DNA from: Akkermansiaceae bacterium
Lineage (GTDB): Bacteria; Verrucomicrobiota; Verrucomicrobiia; Verrucomicrobiales; Akkermansiaceae
DNA length: 40,303 nucleotides
Direction of reading: 5' to 3'
Assembly: GCA_013001695.1 (NCBI GenBank)
Contig: JABDMC010000179.1
Coordinates: 1 to 40,303, forward strand
The notes below the pieces were generated by a model. The model worked only from the letters and a program-made list of their open reading frames with translations, had not been told where the DNA came from and made no database searches. Of this stretch, positions 1 to 7,807 are shown piece by piece; the stretch's first letter is position 1, and each line of letters opens with the position of its first letter. The position numbers were made by a program, and so were the translations under genes.

Positions 1-64
1 CCTCGAATCGACGAGCTGACCCCGCTTGCACTTGACCGCGGCAGCCACCAAACCAACATGGGGC

Positions 65-331
65 ATGGTCGTGATCTTACTTGTCGTGGTGGTCGTCCTG
101 CTGGTCATCGGCCTCGCCCTCGTGGGCCGGCAGAACAGGATGCTGGCGGAATTGACGGCCATGGTGCAGCAGCACGTCATCCCCGACGAACTCGGGGAGC
201 AAAAGTCGGAGCTGACCAACCAGAACCGCCTCTACCGCGACTTCCTCGCCGAGGACGCGGCCCGCGCGAAGCTTCCTCCCAAGGAGCGCTTCGCCGCATT
301 CGCCACGTGGAAGCAATCCCAGGCGTCCTGA
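65..331 (+). CDS. Small single-pass membrane protein, function unknown
   Basis: I do not recognise this protein. From ATG 65 it has 88 residues. The first ~20 are a very hydrophobic V/L/I membrane segment ending in GRQNR, so the rest is probably cytoplasmic. The remainder is charged and helical (a stretch around EQKSELTNQNRLYRDFL looks coiled-coil-like) and ends in KQSQAS. The ORF track starts at TTG 26, which would add 13 polar residues; I prefer ATG 65 because the hydrophobic segment follows directly. An in-frame TGA at 17-19 shows the gene does not extend off the window. It lies 44 bp before the secreted phosphatase gene and may share its transcript. Confidence 0.6.
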   Translation: MVVILLVVVVVLLVIGLALVGRQNRMLAELTAMVQQHVIPDELGEQKSELTNQNRLYRDFLAEDAARAKLPPKERFAAFATWKQSQAS

Positions 332-375
332 GCCCGGCCCGGCCTCCCGCCGCATCGCGCCACCGGAACCCGCCC

Positions 376-1185
376 ATGCCCTCACTCCTCACCGCCGTCC
401 TCGCCGGCTGCCTCCTCCTCACCGCCGCCATGGCGAGGGCGGATGACCCGGCTCCCTCCCTGCGCATCCTCGCCTACAACATCAAGCACGGCCGCGGCAT
501 GGACGGGAAGGTCGACCTGCGGCGGGCCGCCGCCGTGATCGCCGCGCAGAACCCCGATCTCGTCGCCCTCCAGGAGGTCGACCGGAACTGCACCCGCAGC
601 GGCAAGGTGGATATCGCCGCGGAACTCGGCAGGATCCTCGGGATGGACCACCGCTTCGCCAAGTTCATGGACTTCCAGGGCGGCGAGTACGGGTTGGCGG
701 TCCTCTCCCGGCTGCCGATCACGAAGTCGGTCCGGCACCAGCTTCCGGCCGGCGCCGAACCACGCTGCGCCCTCGAAGTCCGGGTCCGCTTCGCGGCGCT
801 CACCACCCCGCTCTCCTTCCTGAGCATCCACCACGACTGGACCGATGCGAAGATCCGCGTCGGGCAGGTCGAGGCGCTCCTCGCCGCCCTCGAGGGGCAC
901 CGCCACCCGGTCATCCTCGCCGGCGACTTCAACGGCGAGCGGGATGACCCGTCCGTGATCCGTCTCGCCCGGTCCGGTTGGAACGTCCTCCGCAAGGACG
1001 ACCCCGCCGCCCGGCACACCTTCCCCTCGGATGCCCCCCGCAAGGAGATCGATTTCTTCATGCTCCGCGGGGTTCCTGCGGTCCACGTCACCCACCACGT
1101 CGTCGACGAGCGCCTCGCCTCCGATCATCGCCCCATCGCGGCGGTGCTCACCTTCGAAAAGAAGGCCGGTCCCGCGGCCGAATGA
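376..1185 (+). CDS. Secreted endonuclease/exonuclease/phosphatase family protein
   Basis: 269 aa from ATG 376; the ORF track's longer start at 58 adds arginine/proline-rich out-of-gene sequence. An N-terminal hydrophobic segment with a plausible signal peptidase site after ARA (residue ~22) suggests export; an LAGC tetrad at residues 9-12 could also be a lipobox, but it lies very near the N-terminus with no basic residues. The EEP fold is clear: the Asn of AYNIKH (N35), LQEVD (E67), GDFN (183-186), KEID (D226) and SDHRP (249-253) are the family's metal-binding and catalytic positions. Members hydrolyse phosphodiesters or phosphomonoesters (nucleic acids, sphingomyelin, inositol phosphates); the substrate here cannot be told. 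Its stop overlaps the next start (ATGA), so the hydrolase downstream is probably co-translated. Confidence 0.9.
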   Translation: MPSLLTAVLAGCLLLTAAMARADDPAPSLRILAYNIKHGRGMDGKVDLRRAAAVIAAQNPDLVALQEVDRNCTRSGKVDIAAELGRILGMDHRFAKFMDFQGGEYGLAVLSRLPITKSVRHQLPAGAEPRCALEVRVRFAALTTPLSFLSIHHDWTDAKIRVGQVEALLAALEGHRHPVILAGDFNGERDDPSVIRLARSGWNVLRKDDPAARHTFPSDAPRKEIDFFMLRGVPAVHVTHHVVDERLASDHRPIAAVLTFEKKAGPAAE

Positions 1186-1820
1186 TCGCCGCCGCTCGCA
1201 GGTTCCCCCTCATGAATATCACCAGTCACACCGGCGGCGTCGTCCAGACCAACGGATTCATCGTCGAGTCCGATTCCGGCACGGTGGTGATCGATGCCCC
1301 CGGGGGGATCGCCGCCTTCCTGCGGACCCGCAAGCTCACCCCGGACGCCCTCCTCCTCACCCACCAGCACTTCGACCACGTCGAGGACGCCGCCGCGCTG
1401 GCCGACATGGGCGCCACGATCTTCGCGCACTCCGCCTTCTCCCACGACCTGATCCTCGACGAGGTCGCCCGCCGCTGGGGGCTGCCGGTCGAGATCCCGC
1501 CCTTCACGGTCGACACCCGGCTCGCCGGCGAGGAATCCGTGGAGGCAGGCGGAGTCCGCTTCGCCATCTCCCACGTCCCGGGCCACTCCCCGGACTCGAT
1601 CTGCTTCCACCTTCCGGAGGCCGGGACCCTCTTCGGCGGCGACACCCTCTTCGCCGGATCGATCGGCCGCACCGACTTCCCCGGGGGCGATCACCCCCTC
1701 CTCCTCGCCGGAATCCGGGCCAAGTTATTCACCCTCCCGGACCCCACCGCCGTCCATCCGGGCCACGGGCCCTCCACCACGATCGGGCGGGAACGCGCCT
1801 CGAACCCCTTTTTGGCCTGA
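1182..1820 (+). CDS. MBL-fold metallo-hydrolase, glyoxalase II-like
   Basis: 212 aa from ATG 1182, which overlaps the upstream stop as ATGA; ATG 1212 (MNITSHTGG, 202 aa) is an equally good start by homology. The metallo-beta-lactamase signature THQHFDH gives the dinuclear metal site. HVPGHSPDS supplies the third His, GGDTLF the bridging Asp, and VHPGHGPST the last His. The length (~200 aa) and short C-terminus match the small YcbL/GloB-like group that hydrolyses thioesters, not full-length GloB, which carries a C-terminal substrate-binding domain. No signal peptide is seen, so it is cytoplasmic. The substrate is unknown. It is followed by 136 bp without a gene, which probably holds the promoter of the envelope operon, although I could not pick convincing hexamers. 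Confidence 0.9.
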   Translation: MIAAARRFPLMNITSHTGGVVQTNGFIVESDSGTVVIDAPGGIAAFLRTRKLTPDALLLTHQHFDHVEDAAALADMGATIFAHSAFSHDLILDEVARRWGLPVEIPPFTVDTRLAGEESVEAGGVRFAISHVPGHSPDSICFHLPEAGTLFGGDTLFAGSIGRTDFPGGDHPLLLAGIRAKLFTLPDPTAVHPGHGPSTTIGRERASNPFLA

Positions 1821-1956
1821 TTTCCCAACAATTTTTCGCCCCCTGTGTCGTTTCCCCAGTGGGCCATGGCCGGGATTATCCACTGGAAGGGGCCCCCCTC
1901 CTCTGCGAGAATGTAGCAATAGCGCGCCTGTGCGCCGCGTAATCGACCCCTGACCA

Positions 1957-4614
1957 ATGGCCGCCGACTCATCTTCCCCTTCCAAGCCCAAGCAGACTCC
2001 CCTTCCCGAGAGCCTCAAGGAGCAGCTGACCGGGTTCCGCAGCCAGTTGTGGAAGATCAAGGTCGCGGAAGCAGTCCTCTGCGGCTTCTTCGGCCTGCTG
2101 GCATCCTACCTGGTGGTCTTCGGCCTCGACCGGGTGTGGGCCACCCCGGCGACGGTGCGCCTCGCGGTGCTCATCGGCGGCACCTCCCTCTTCGTCTTCT
2201 TCGCGCCCTACTGGATCCACCGCTGGGTCTTCGGCCATCGCCGTGAAGACCAGCTCGCCCGCCTCATCGCGCGCCGCTTCCCGAAACTCGGCGACCGCCT
2301 CCTCGGCGTCGTCGAGTTGCAGCGCCAGAACGAGGCCGAGGAACTGCTCTCCCCGGAGCTGCGCGCCGCGGCGATGAAGAACGTCGCCAAGGAGGCCAAG
2401 GGACGCGACTTCGTGCAGGCCCTCCCCGCCTCCCGTCACCGCAGCTGGTCGCTGGCGGTGCTGGCCACCTTCGCCGTGGCCGGGGCCGCCCTGGTGTTTG
2501 TCCCGAAAGCCGGGCTCAACGCCCTCAAGCGCTGGATCATGCCGCTCTCCGACACGCCGCGCTACACGTTCACCCGCCTCGAGGATTTTTCGAAGCACAT
2601 GGTGGTCCCCTACGGCGAGTCGTTCGATCTCGCCCTGAAGCTGCGGGACGACAGCGACAACCGCCCGCCCCTCGGCACCGCCCGCTACGGCGCCCAGCCC
2701 GCCGTGGAGTCCGCCCTCGATGATTCCGGCCTCTACGTCTTTTCCTTCCCCGGCCAGCAGGCCCAGGACTTCATCACGATCCACATCGGCGACGCCCGGC
2801 ACCGGATCTCGGTCGAACCGACCCTGCGCCCAACCGTGGAGTCCCTCTCCGCGGTGGTGACCTACCCGGAATACCTCGAACTGCCCGAGAAGCGCATCGA
2901 CCTGCGCGCCGGGGTCCTGCCCGTGGTGGTCGACAGCACCGTCGGCCTCGAGGCCACCGCCTCGCGCGAACTGCAGTCCGCCTCCCTCGTCAACCGGCCC
3001 CTGCCCCTCCACGAGGGCCTCCCGGATTCCGAGGCCTCTCCCGAGCCGCCGCCGCCCAGCGAATCCTCCCTCCGCGTCCACAAGCGCAAGCTCTTCGCTC
3101 CCGCCATTCCGGTGACCGCTCATCCCGCCGAGCTCACGCTCTCGTGGACCGACGTCCTCGGGCTCGAGGGCGCCGGCCGCTTCCGCCTGCGCGTCGATCC
3201 CGTCGTGGACCAGGCGCCGTCGGTCTACATCCAGGGCATCGACCGCCAGCGTGTCATGCTCGAGGAGGAAACCGTGGAGTTCGACGTCCTCGGCGAGGAC
3301 GATTTCGGGGTGAAGCGCATCGGCATCGAGTGGCGCGGCCAGTTCACCAAGCCCACCGACGAAACGCCCGCCAACGGGGAACTCGCCCTCGCCGACAGCG
3401 GCGACACCTCGGACCTGCAGCGCCTCAGCGAGGAGGTGGCCTTCTCGCCGTCGACCCTCGGAATCTCCCCGCAGAAGCTGATCATCCGCGCCTACGCCGA
3501 GGACTTCCGCCCGGACGGCCCGCGGGCCTACTCGGATCCCATCACGATCTTCATCCTCACCCGCGACGAGCACGCCCAGCTCCTCAAGAACACCTTCGAC
3601 GGCATCATCGGCGAGCTCGAGGACGCCGCCCGCCGCGAACAGAACAACTTCGACGAGAACCAGCGCCTCGAGCGTCTCGAGGACCCCAAGCTCCAGGAGG
3701 ACGAGGCCCGCGACCGCCTCCAGCAGCAGGAAGCGGCCGAGGCCGAGAACACCGAGCGCATGCAGGACCTCGCGCGCCGCATGGAGGAACTCCTGAAGGA
3801 CGCCGTGCGCAATGGCGAGATCGACAAGGAGACCATGACCAAGATCGCCCGCGCCATGCAGAAGATGCAGGAGCTCGGGAACCAGGACATGCCCGAGGTG
3901 GAGCAGTCCCTGCGCGACAGCCAGGACCAGCGGTCCACCCCGGACCAGTCCAAGAAGGACCTCCAGGAAGCCATCGAGAAGCAGAAGGACGTCCTCGAGA
4001 AGATGCAGGAGACCATCGAGGAGGCCAACGAAGCGAACCGGAACTTCGAGGCGAGCACCTTCATCAACCGCCTCAAGCGCGCCGCCTCCGAGGAGGATTC
4101 CATCGCCGCGGCCCTCATCGATTCCATCAACTCCATCATCGGGATGTCGGTGGAGGGGCTCGACCCCGCCGACCAGCGCCTCATCGGCGAGTTGTCGATG
4201 CAGCAGCGCCGCACCGCCTCCGACGTCCGCTGGATCCAGGAGGACCTCGGCCACTTCTACGCGCGGACCCAGAAGGAGATCCACAAGGAGCTCCTCACCG
4301 AGATGCAGGCCTCGCATGTCGACACGGCCCTCGATGACAACCGCGAGCGGATCGCCGAAAACCAGAGCTACAAATCCATCGCCATCTGCAAGCAGTGGGC
4401 CGAGCAGTTGCGCGAGTGGGCCGCCAAGCTCGAGGGCCCCAAGGACGGCGGCGGCGGCGGGGGTGGCGGCGGCGGCGGGGCCGGCCCCAACGACGACGAC
4501 TTTGAATTCATGCTGAAGGTCATGCGCATGATCCAGAAGGAGCAGGACATCCGCTCCCGCACCCGCGCCCTGGAGCAACTCCGCCGCAGCCTCGGACAGA
4601 TCGCGACCCCCTGA
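1957..4614 (+). CDS. Large three-TM protein with periplasmic coiled-coil region (DUF4175-like)
   Basis: 885 aa. A polar Ser/Pro/Lys leader is followed by TM helices at ~36-58 and ~67-88, a cytoplasmic-looking loop with a REDQLARLIARRFP motif, and a third TM at ~164-184. The rest should be extracytoplasmic: a beta-rich part (~195-520, beginning TPRYTFTRLE) and then a long Glu/Gln/Arg coiled coil (~540-840) interrupted by an unbroken run of 11 glycines near residue 829. The layout resembles DUF4175-type proteins found in PVC and alphaproteobacterial genomes, whose role is unknown. It heads an operon whose other members are mostly secreted, so an envelope scaffold is a fair inference. Most of the antisense strand is also open (882 aa), which I treat as a GC-bias shadow. 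Confidence 0.88.
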   Translation: MAADSSSPSKPKQTPLPESLKEQLTGFRSQLWKIKVAEAVLCGFFGLLASYLVVFGLDRVWATPATVRLAVLIGGTSLFVFFAPYWIHRWVFGHRREDQLARLIARRFPKLGDRLLGVVELQRQNEAEELLSPELRAAAMKNVAKEAKGRDFVQALPASRHRSWSLAVLATFAVAGAALVFVPKAGLNALKRWIMPLSDTPRYTFTRLEDFSKHMVVPYGESFDLALKLRDDSDNRPPLGTARYGAQPAVESALDDSGLYVFSFPGQQAQDFITIHIGDARHRISVEPTLRPTVESLSAVVTYPEYLELPEKRIDLRAGVLPVVVDSTVGLEATASRELQSASLVNRPLPLHEGLPDSEASPEPPPPSESSLRVHKRKLFAPAIPVTAHPAELTLSWTDVLGLEGAGRFRLRVDPVVDQAPSVYIQGIDRQRVMLEEETVEFDVLGEDDFGVKRIGIEWRGQFTKPTDETPANGELALADSGDTSDLQRLSEEVAFSPSTLGISPQKLIIRAYAEDFRPDGPRAYSDPITIFILTRDEHAQLLKNTFDGIIGELEDAARREQNNFDENQRLERLEDPKLQEDEARDRLQQQEAAEAENTERMQDLARRMEELLKDAVRNGEIDKETMTKIARAMQKMQELGNQDMPEVEQSLRDSQDQRSTPDQSKKDLQEAIEKQKDVLEKMQETIEEANEANRNFEASTFINRLKRAASEEDSIAAALIDSINSIIGMSVEGLDPADQRLIGELSMQQRRTASDVRWIQEDLGHFYARTQKEIHKELLTEMQASHVDTALDDNRERIAENQSYKSIAICKQWAEQLREWAAKLEGPKDGGGGGGGGGGGAGPNDDDFEFMLKVMRMIQKEQDIRSRTRALEQLRRSLGQIATP

Positions 4615-4651
4615 CACCTCCCTCTCCCGAATCTACCAACAAACCAATACC

Positions 4652-5005
4652 ATGAGACCCGGAATCAAGATCATCACCGCCGCCCTGCTGGCCGCAGCCA
4701 TGGCGGGCGTCGGCATCGCCGACGAGGAAGCCGCCAAGGAGGGCCTCAAGAAGCACGAGGTCGGCTCGCAGAAGCTGGCCGGCGAGCAGGATGAGCTTTC
4801 CGCCGACGTGCAGGACCTCATCGAGGAACAGACCGCCGAGGACGTCATCGGCCTTCTCGAGGAGGTCGAGGAGATCATGGCGGAGGTGACCACCAGCCTC
4901 GACACCTTCGACACCGGCGGCCCGACCATCGCCGCCGAAACCGAGATCATCGAGAAGATCTTCGAAGCCGCAAGAAAGCGCTCCCAGCAGTCCGGCGGCA
5001 CATGA
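4652..5005 (+). CDS. Small secreted helical protein, function unknown (upstream half of a UGA-split pair)
   Basis: 117 aa. A signal peptide (basic MRPGIK, hydrophobic AALLAAAMAGVG, cleavage near IAD) is followed by an acidic, Glu-rich helical domain and a C-terminal Gln/Ser/Gly tail (RSQQSGGT). I do not recognise a family. It lies 37 bp after the DUF4175-like gene. The stop is TGA at 5003-5005. The next ORF (5018) is in the same reading frame, and reading through the stop gives a continuous glycine-rich linker. The two may therefore be one gene split by a nonsense codon, a recoded UGA, or two truly separate cistrons; see the finding. Confidence 0.72.
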   Translation: MRPGIKIITAALLAAAMAGVGIADEEAAKEGLKKHEVGSQKLAGEQDELSADVQDLIEEQTAEDVIGLLEEVEEIMAEVTTSLDTFDTGGPTIAAETEIIEKIFEAARKRSQQSGGT

Positions 5006-5017
5006 GAGGGTACCGGA

Positions 5018-5287
5018 ATGAGCATGGGTGCCATGCTCGACATGATGCAGCGGATGATGGGCCAGAGCCCCGATGGCGACAAGGCCGGCCAGAAGGAGGG
5101 CGAGGGCCAGGGGCAGTCCGCGGGCGAGGGCCAGACCGGCGACTCCAGCGCCGCCAACACCGACGTGGACGGCAACCCCGACGGCAAGACCGGCGACCGC
5201 CGCGTCCCCAAGAGCTCCGGATCGACCGGCTCCGATTTGCCGGAGGAATTTCGCAAGGCGCTTGAAGCCTACAACCGGCCCCGCTGA
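5018..5287 (+). CDS. Small Met/Gly-rich protein, function unknown (downstream half of a UGA-split pair)
   Basis: 89 aa from ATG 5018. A methionine-rich N-terminus (MGAMLDMMQRMMGQ) leads into a low-complexity Gly/Glu/Lys/Gln segment and ends in LPEEFRKALEAYNRPR, a tail that looks like a conserved helix. There is no signal peptide of its own. The purine run GAGAGGG (5004-5010) lies 7 nt before this ATG and overlaps the upstream TGA. This is one of the few convincing Shine-Dalgarno sequences here and suits termination-reinitiation. If translated alone the product would be cytoplasmic; if joined to the preceding ORF it would be exported. It ends 4 nt before the next gene. Confidence 0.6.
   Translation: MSMGAMLDMMQRMMGQSPDGDKAGQKEGEGQGQSAGEGQTGDSSAANTDVDGNPDGKTGDRRVPKSSGSTGSDLPEEFRKALEAYNRPR
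5020..5038 (+). other. Perfect 8-bp stem-loop just downstream of an in-frame UGA
   Basis: GAGCATGG (5020-5027), loop GTG, CCATGCTC (5031-5038) form an uninterrupted 8-bp stem. It begins 14 nt after the TGA at 5003-5005 that separates two same-frame ORFs, and directly abuts the ATG at 5018. It lies inside coding sequence, so it may be chance. The position would suit a readthrough, recoding or reinitiation element. Confidence 0.45.
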
Positions 5288-5291
5288 CCCC

Positions 5292-6284
5292 ATGCTTCCG
5301 CCCCGCCTCGTCATCCCCCTTCTCGCCGCCGCCCTCGTGGCGCCGGTGATGGCGCAGTCCCTGCCCCGCCGGCAGGACGACCCCATCGCGCCCCAGGTCG
5401 AGGCGATGTACACCAAGGGGCTCCGCTTCCTCGCCAGCACCCAGACTGCGGAAGGCAACTGGCCCGATCGCACCGGCAGCGAGCCGGGCGTCGTCGGGCT
5501 CTGTGTCATGGCCTTCCTGGCCCACGGCGAAGACCCCAATCACGGCCCGTTCGCCAACAACATCTCCAAGGGGCTCGACTACATCCTCCGCCAGCAGTCG
5601 GACACCAACGGCTACATCGGGTCGAGCATGTACAATCACGGCTTCGCGACCCTCGCGCTCGCCGAGGCCTACGGGGTCCTCCAGGACGACCGCCTCGCCC
5701 CCGCCCTGCAGAGCGCCGTCGACCTGATCCTCAGCGCCCAGGAGCGGAATCCCCGCGGCGCGTGGCGCTACACCCCGGAGAGCCCGGACGCCGACACGAC
5801 CGTCACCGGCTGCCAGTTGGTGGCCCTCTTCGCGGCCCGCAATGCCGGCATCCCGATCCCCGACGAGGCCCTCAAGAAGGGCCAGAAGTTCATGATCCGC
5901 TGCCGCGGCACCGACGGGTCCTACGGATACACCTCCGCGGGCAGCGGCAAGCCGACCCTCACCGCCATCGGGTGCCTCACCCTCGCGCTCGCCAAGGAGA
6001 AGGACAGCAAGGGGTTCGCCTCCAGCCTCGGCTACCTCAAGCGGCGCCTCAATTACCGCGACCGCTACTACCCGTACTACTTTGAATACTACATGTCGCA
6101 GGCCCTCTTCCACGCCGAGGACGACGCCTGGACGGAATGGAACTCGCGCAACATCCGCTACCTCGCGGCCCTCCAGAGCCGGGAAGGATCCTGGCCCGGC
6201 AACAAGGGGCCGGCCTTCAGCACCGCCGGGGCGCTGCTCTCCCTCGCCCTCAACTACCGCTTCCTGCCGATTTACGAGAAGTAA
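5292..6284 (+). CDS. Secreted prenyltransferase/squalene-oxidase-repeat protein
   Basis: 330 aa from ATG 5292; the ORF track's start at 5073 is an artefact running through the previous gene. A signal peptide (LVIPLLAAALVAPVMAQS) is followed by an alpha/alpha-toroid built from QW-like repeats: QTAEGNWP (~51), Q..TNGYIG (~102), Q.RNPRGAWRY (~150), GTDGSYGY and QSREGSWPG. These repeats define the squalene-hopene cyclase/prenyltransferase fold. The cyclase acid motif DxDD is not intact: the nearest stretch is PDADTTVTG (~165-173). At half the usual cyclase length and exported, it is unlikely to be a hopene synthase. A binding or scaffold role alongside the neighbouring beta-rich secreted proteins fits better, as inference. 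Confidence 0.88.
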   Translation: MLPPRLVIPLLAAALVAPVMAQSLPRRQDDPIAPQVEAMYTKGLRFLASTQTAEGNWPDRTGSEPGVVGLCVMAFLAHGEDPNHGPFANNISKGLDYILRQQSDTNGYIGSSMYNHGFATLALAEAYGVLQDDRLAPALQSAVDLILSAQERNPRGAWRYTPESPDADTTVTGCQLVALFAARNAGIPIPDEALKKGQKFMIRCRGTDGSYGYTSAGSGKPTLTAIGCLTLALAKEKDSKGFASSLGYLKRRLNYRDRYYPYYFEYYMSQALFHAEDDAWTEWNSRNIRYLAALQSREGSWPGNKGPAFSTAGALLSLALNYRFLPIYEK

Positions 6285-6295
6285 CCCCTGTCCTG

Positions 6296-7807
6296 ATGCG
6301 CTTCCCCCACCTGCCCTGCGCGGTCCTCTGGTTCGCCACCACCGCCCTGATCTTCGCCGAGGCTCCCGCCGAGGGCGACACCGATCTGCTCCGCTTCACC
6401 AACGGGGACTCCCTCCACGGGCGGTTCAACGGAATGGAGGACGCCTCCGTGGTCGAATGGTCCCGCAGCAACATCCGCAATCCCCTCATCCTCGGGACCG
6501 CCAAGCTGCGCCGGATCGCGCTGAACGGCGGCCGCGGAATCAAGTCCCTCGACACCCCGTCCTTCGTGGCGCTCACCAACGGCGATCGCATCCCCGGGCG
6601 GGTCACCGCGGTCGACGGCGAGACCGTGACGCTCGAAACCAGCTTTGCCGGCACCCTGGCCCTTCCCCGCAAGCACGTCACCACCATCGCCCCCAATCCG
6701 CACGGGGGCGCGGTGCACTACATCGGCCCCTTCTCCGAGGAGGGCTGGGAACTCCTCGAGTCCGGCGACGCGGACCCCGATCCCGGGGAGGAGCCCGCCG
6801 AGGAAGACGACCTCAAGAAGGCCGACGCCGATGACGCCGAGCCCGCGCGCCCCTGGGTCTTCAGCGGCGGAGCGTGGTACAGCAACGCCCAGGTGCCCAT
6901 CGCCATCGACGCCCACCTCCCGGACAAGGCCCGCATCCGCTTCCGCATGGCGTGGCGCAACCGCCTCAGCGCCGTGATCGCCTTCCACGCCACCCTCGAG
7001 ACCCCCGACCCGCCCGAACCGGAGGAAGGGGCGAAGGCCCCGGCCCAGCTCCGGGAGCGGCAGGGCAACGGGTTCGCGCAAACCTACGGCGAAAGTTATG
7101 TCCTCAACGTCTACTCGAGCTACGCCATGCTCTACCGCTGTTCCTTCGACAAGGAGGGCGCTCCCCAGATGGACCGCCTCTCCGCCAACAGCGCCAACGT
7201 GCGCCTCAGCGAGGTCGGCGAAGCGGACTTCGAACTGCGCTGCGACCGCACCAGCAACAACATCAGCCTCTACATCGACGGCCGCTTCGTCAGCCAGTGG
7301 GAGGACCCGAACGGCTACTCCGGGACCGGCACGCACCTCGCCTTCGCGTCCCAGAACAGCCCCGGCCGCCTCCGCATCTCCGACGTGGTCGCCAGTTCGT
7401 GGAACGGCATGCTCGACTCGGCCCGCAGCATGGAGTCCACCGAGCGCGATGTCGTCCTCCTCACCAACGGCACCGACCGCTTCTCCGGGGAGATCGCGGG
7501 CCTCGAGAACGACAAGTTCCTCCTCAACGGAACCTTCGCCGAGATGCGCCTGCCTGTCGCGGAAATCGAGGAGATCCGCTTCGCCCGGAAGTCGCGGGTG
7601 AAGCTCCCGGAGGCGAGCGGCCAGGCGATCCGCATCCTGCTTCAACCCGCCGGCCGCCTCACGGTCGAACCGGTCAAGTCCACCCGCGCCAGCATGTCGG
7701 CGCGCAGTGCGGCCTTCGGCGACTTCGCCCTCGACCTCGGCTACGCCAGCCTCCTCGAGTTCTCCTTCAGCGACAGCATTCTCGACGACTGGGACGAAGA
7801 TTTCTGA
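6296..7807 (+). CDS. Secreted NGD-repeat / LamG-like protein, paralogue 1
   Basis: 503 aa from ATG 6296, with a signal peptide ending near FAEAPAEG. Two short beta repeats open the mature protein: FTNGDSLHGRFNG and LTNGDRIPGRVTAVDG, the latter continuing to FAGTLALPRKHVTTI. An acidic linker follows, then a concanavalin/LamG-like sandwich (~190-370: ARIRFRMAWRN, ISLYIDGRFVSQWED, LRISDVVASSWNG). A third repeat (LTNGTDRFSGEIAGLEND) and a C-terminal beta unit ending LLEFSFSDSI complete it. I cannot name the family. The next two genes encode the same architecture. Its TGA shares two bases with the next start (TGATG at 7805-7809), implying translational coupling. Confidence 0.85.
   Translation: MRFPHLPCAVLWFATTALIFAEAPAEGDTDLLRFTNGDSLHGRFNGMEDASVVEWSRSNIRNPLILGTAKLRRIALNGGRGIKSLDTPSFVALTNGDRIPGRVTAVDGETVTLETSFAGTLALPRKHVTTIAPNPHGGAVHYIGPFSEEGWELLESGDADPDPGEEPAEEDDLKKADADDAEPARPWVFSGGAWYSNAQVPIAIDAHLPDKARIRFRMAWRNRLSAVIAFHATLETPDPPEPEEGAKAPAQLRERQGNGFAQTYGESYVLNVYSSYAMLYRCSFDKEGAPQMDRLSANSANVRLSEVGEADFELRCDRTSNNISLYIDGRFVSQWEDPNGYSGTGTHLAFASQNSPGRLRISDVVASSWNGMLDSARSMESTERDVVLLTNGTDRFSGEIAGLENDKFLLNGTFAEMRLPVAEIEEIRFARKSRVKLPEASGQAIRILLQPAGRLTVEPVKSTRASMSARSAAFGDFALDLGYASLLEFSFSDSILDDWDEDF

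Noticed and set aside
4446-4482. GGC-rich repeat (poly-glycine) in the DUF4175-like gene as a microsatellite or quadruplex element
   Set aside because: It encodes an in-frame flexible Gly linker; nothing beyond base composition suggests a regulatory role.
1969-4617. 882-aa antisense ORF covering the whole DUF4175-like gene
   Set aside because: High GC at third positions removes stop codons from the antisense strand. Its translation is Leu/Val/Gly/Glu repetitive with no recognisable domain, while the sense strand has TM segments and a coiled coil.
5002-5265. 87-aa ORF starting at the ATGA overlap (5002)
   Set aside because: It is Arg/Gly/His-rich frame-shadow sequence; the 5018 ORF has a Shine-Dalgarno and a plausible helical C-terminus.
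5292-6284. Assignment of the toroid protein as squalene-hopene cyclase
   Set aside because: It is half the usual length, has a signal peptide and lacks an intact DxDD catalytic motif.
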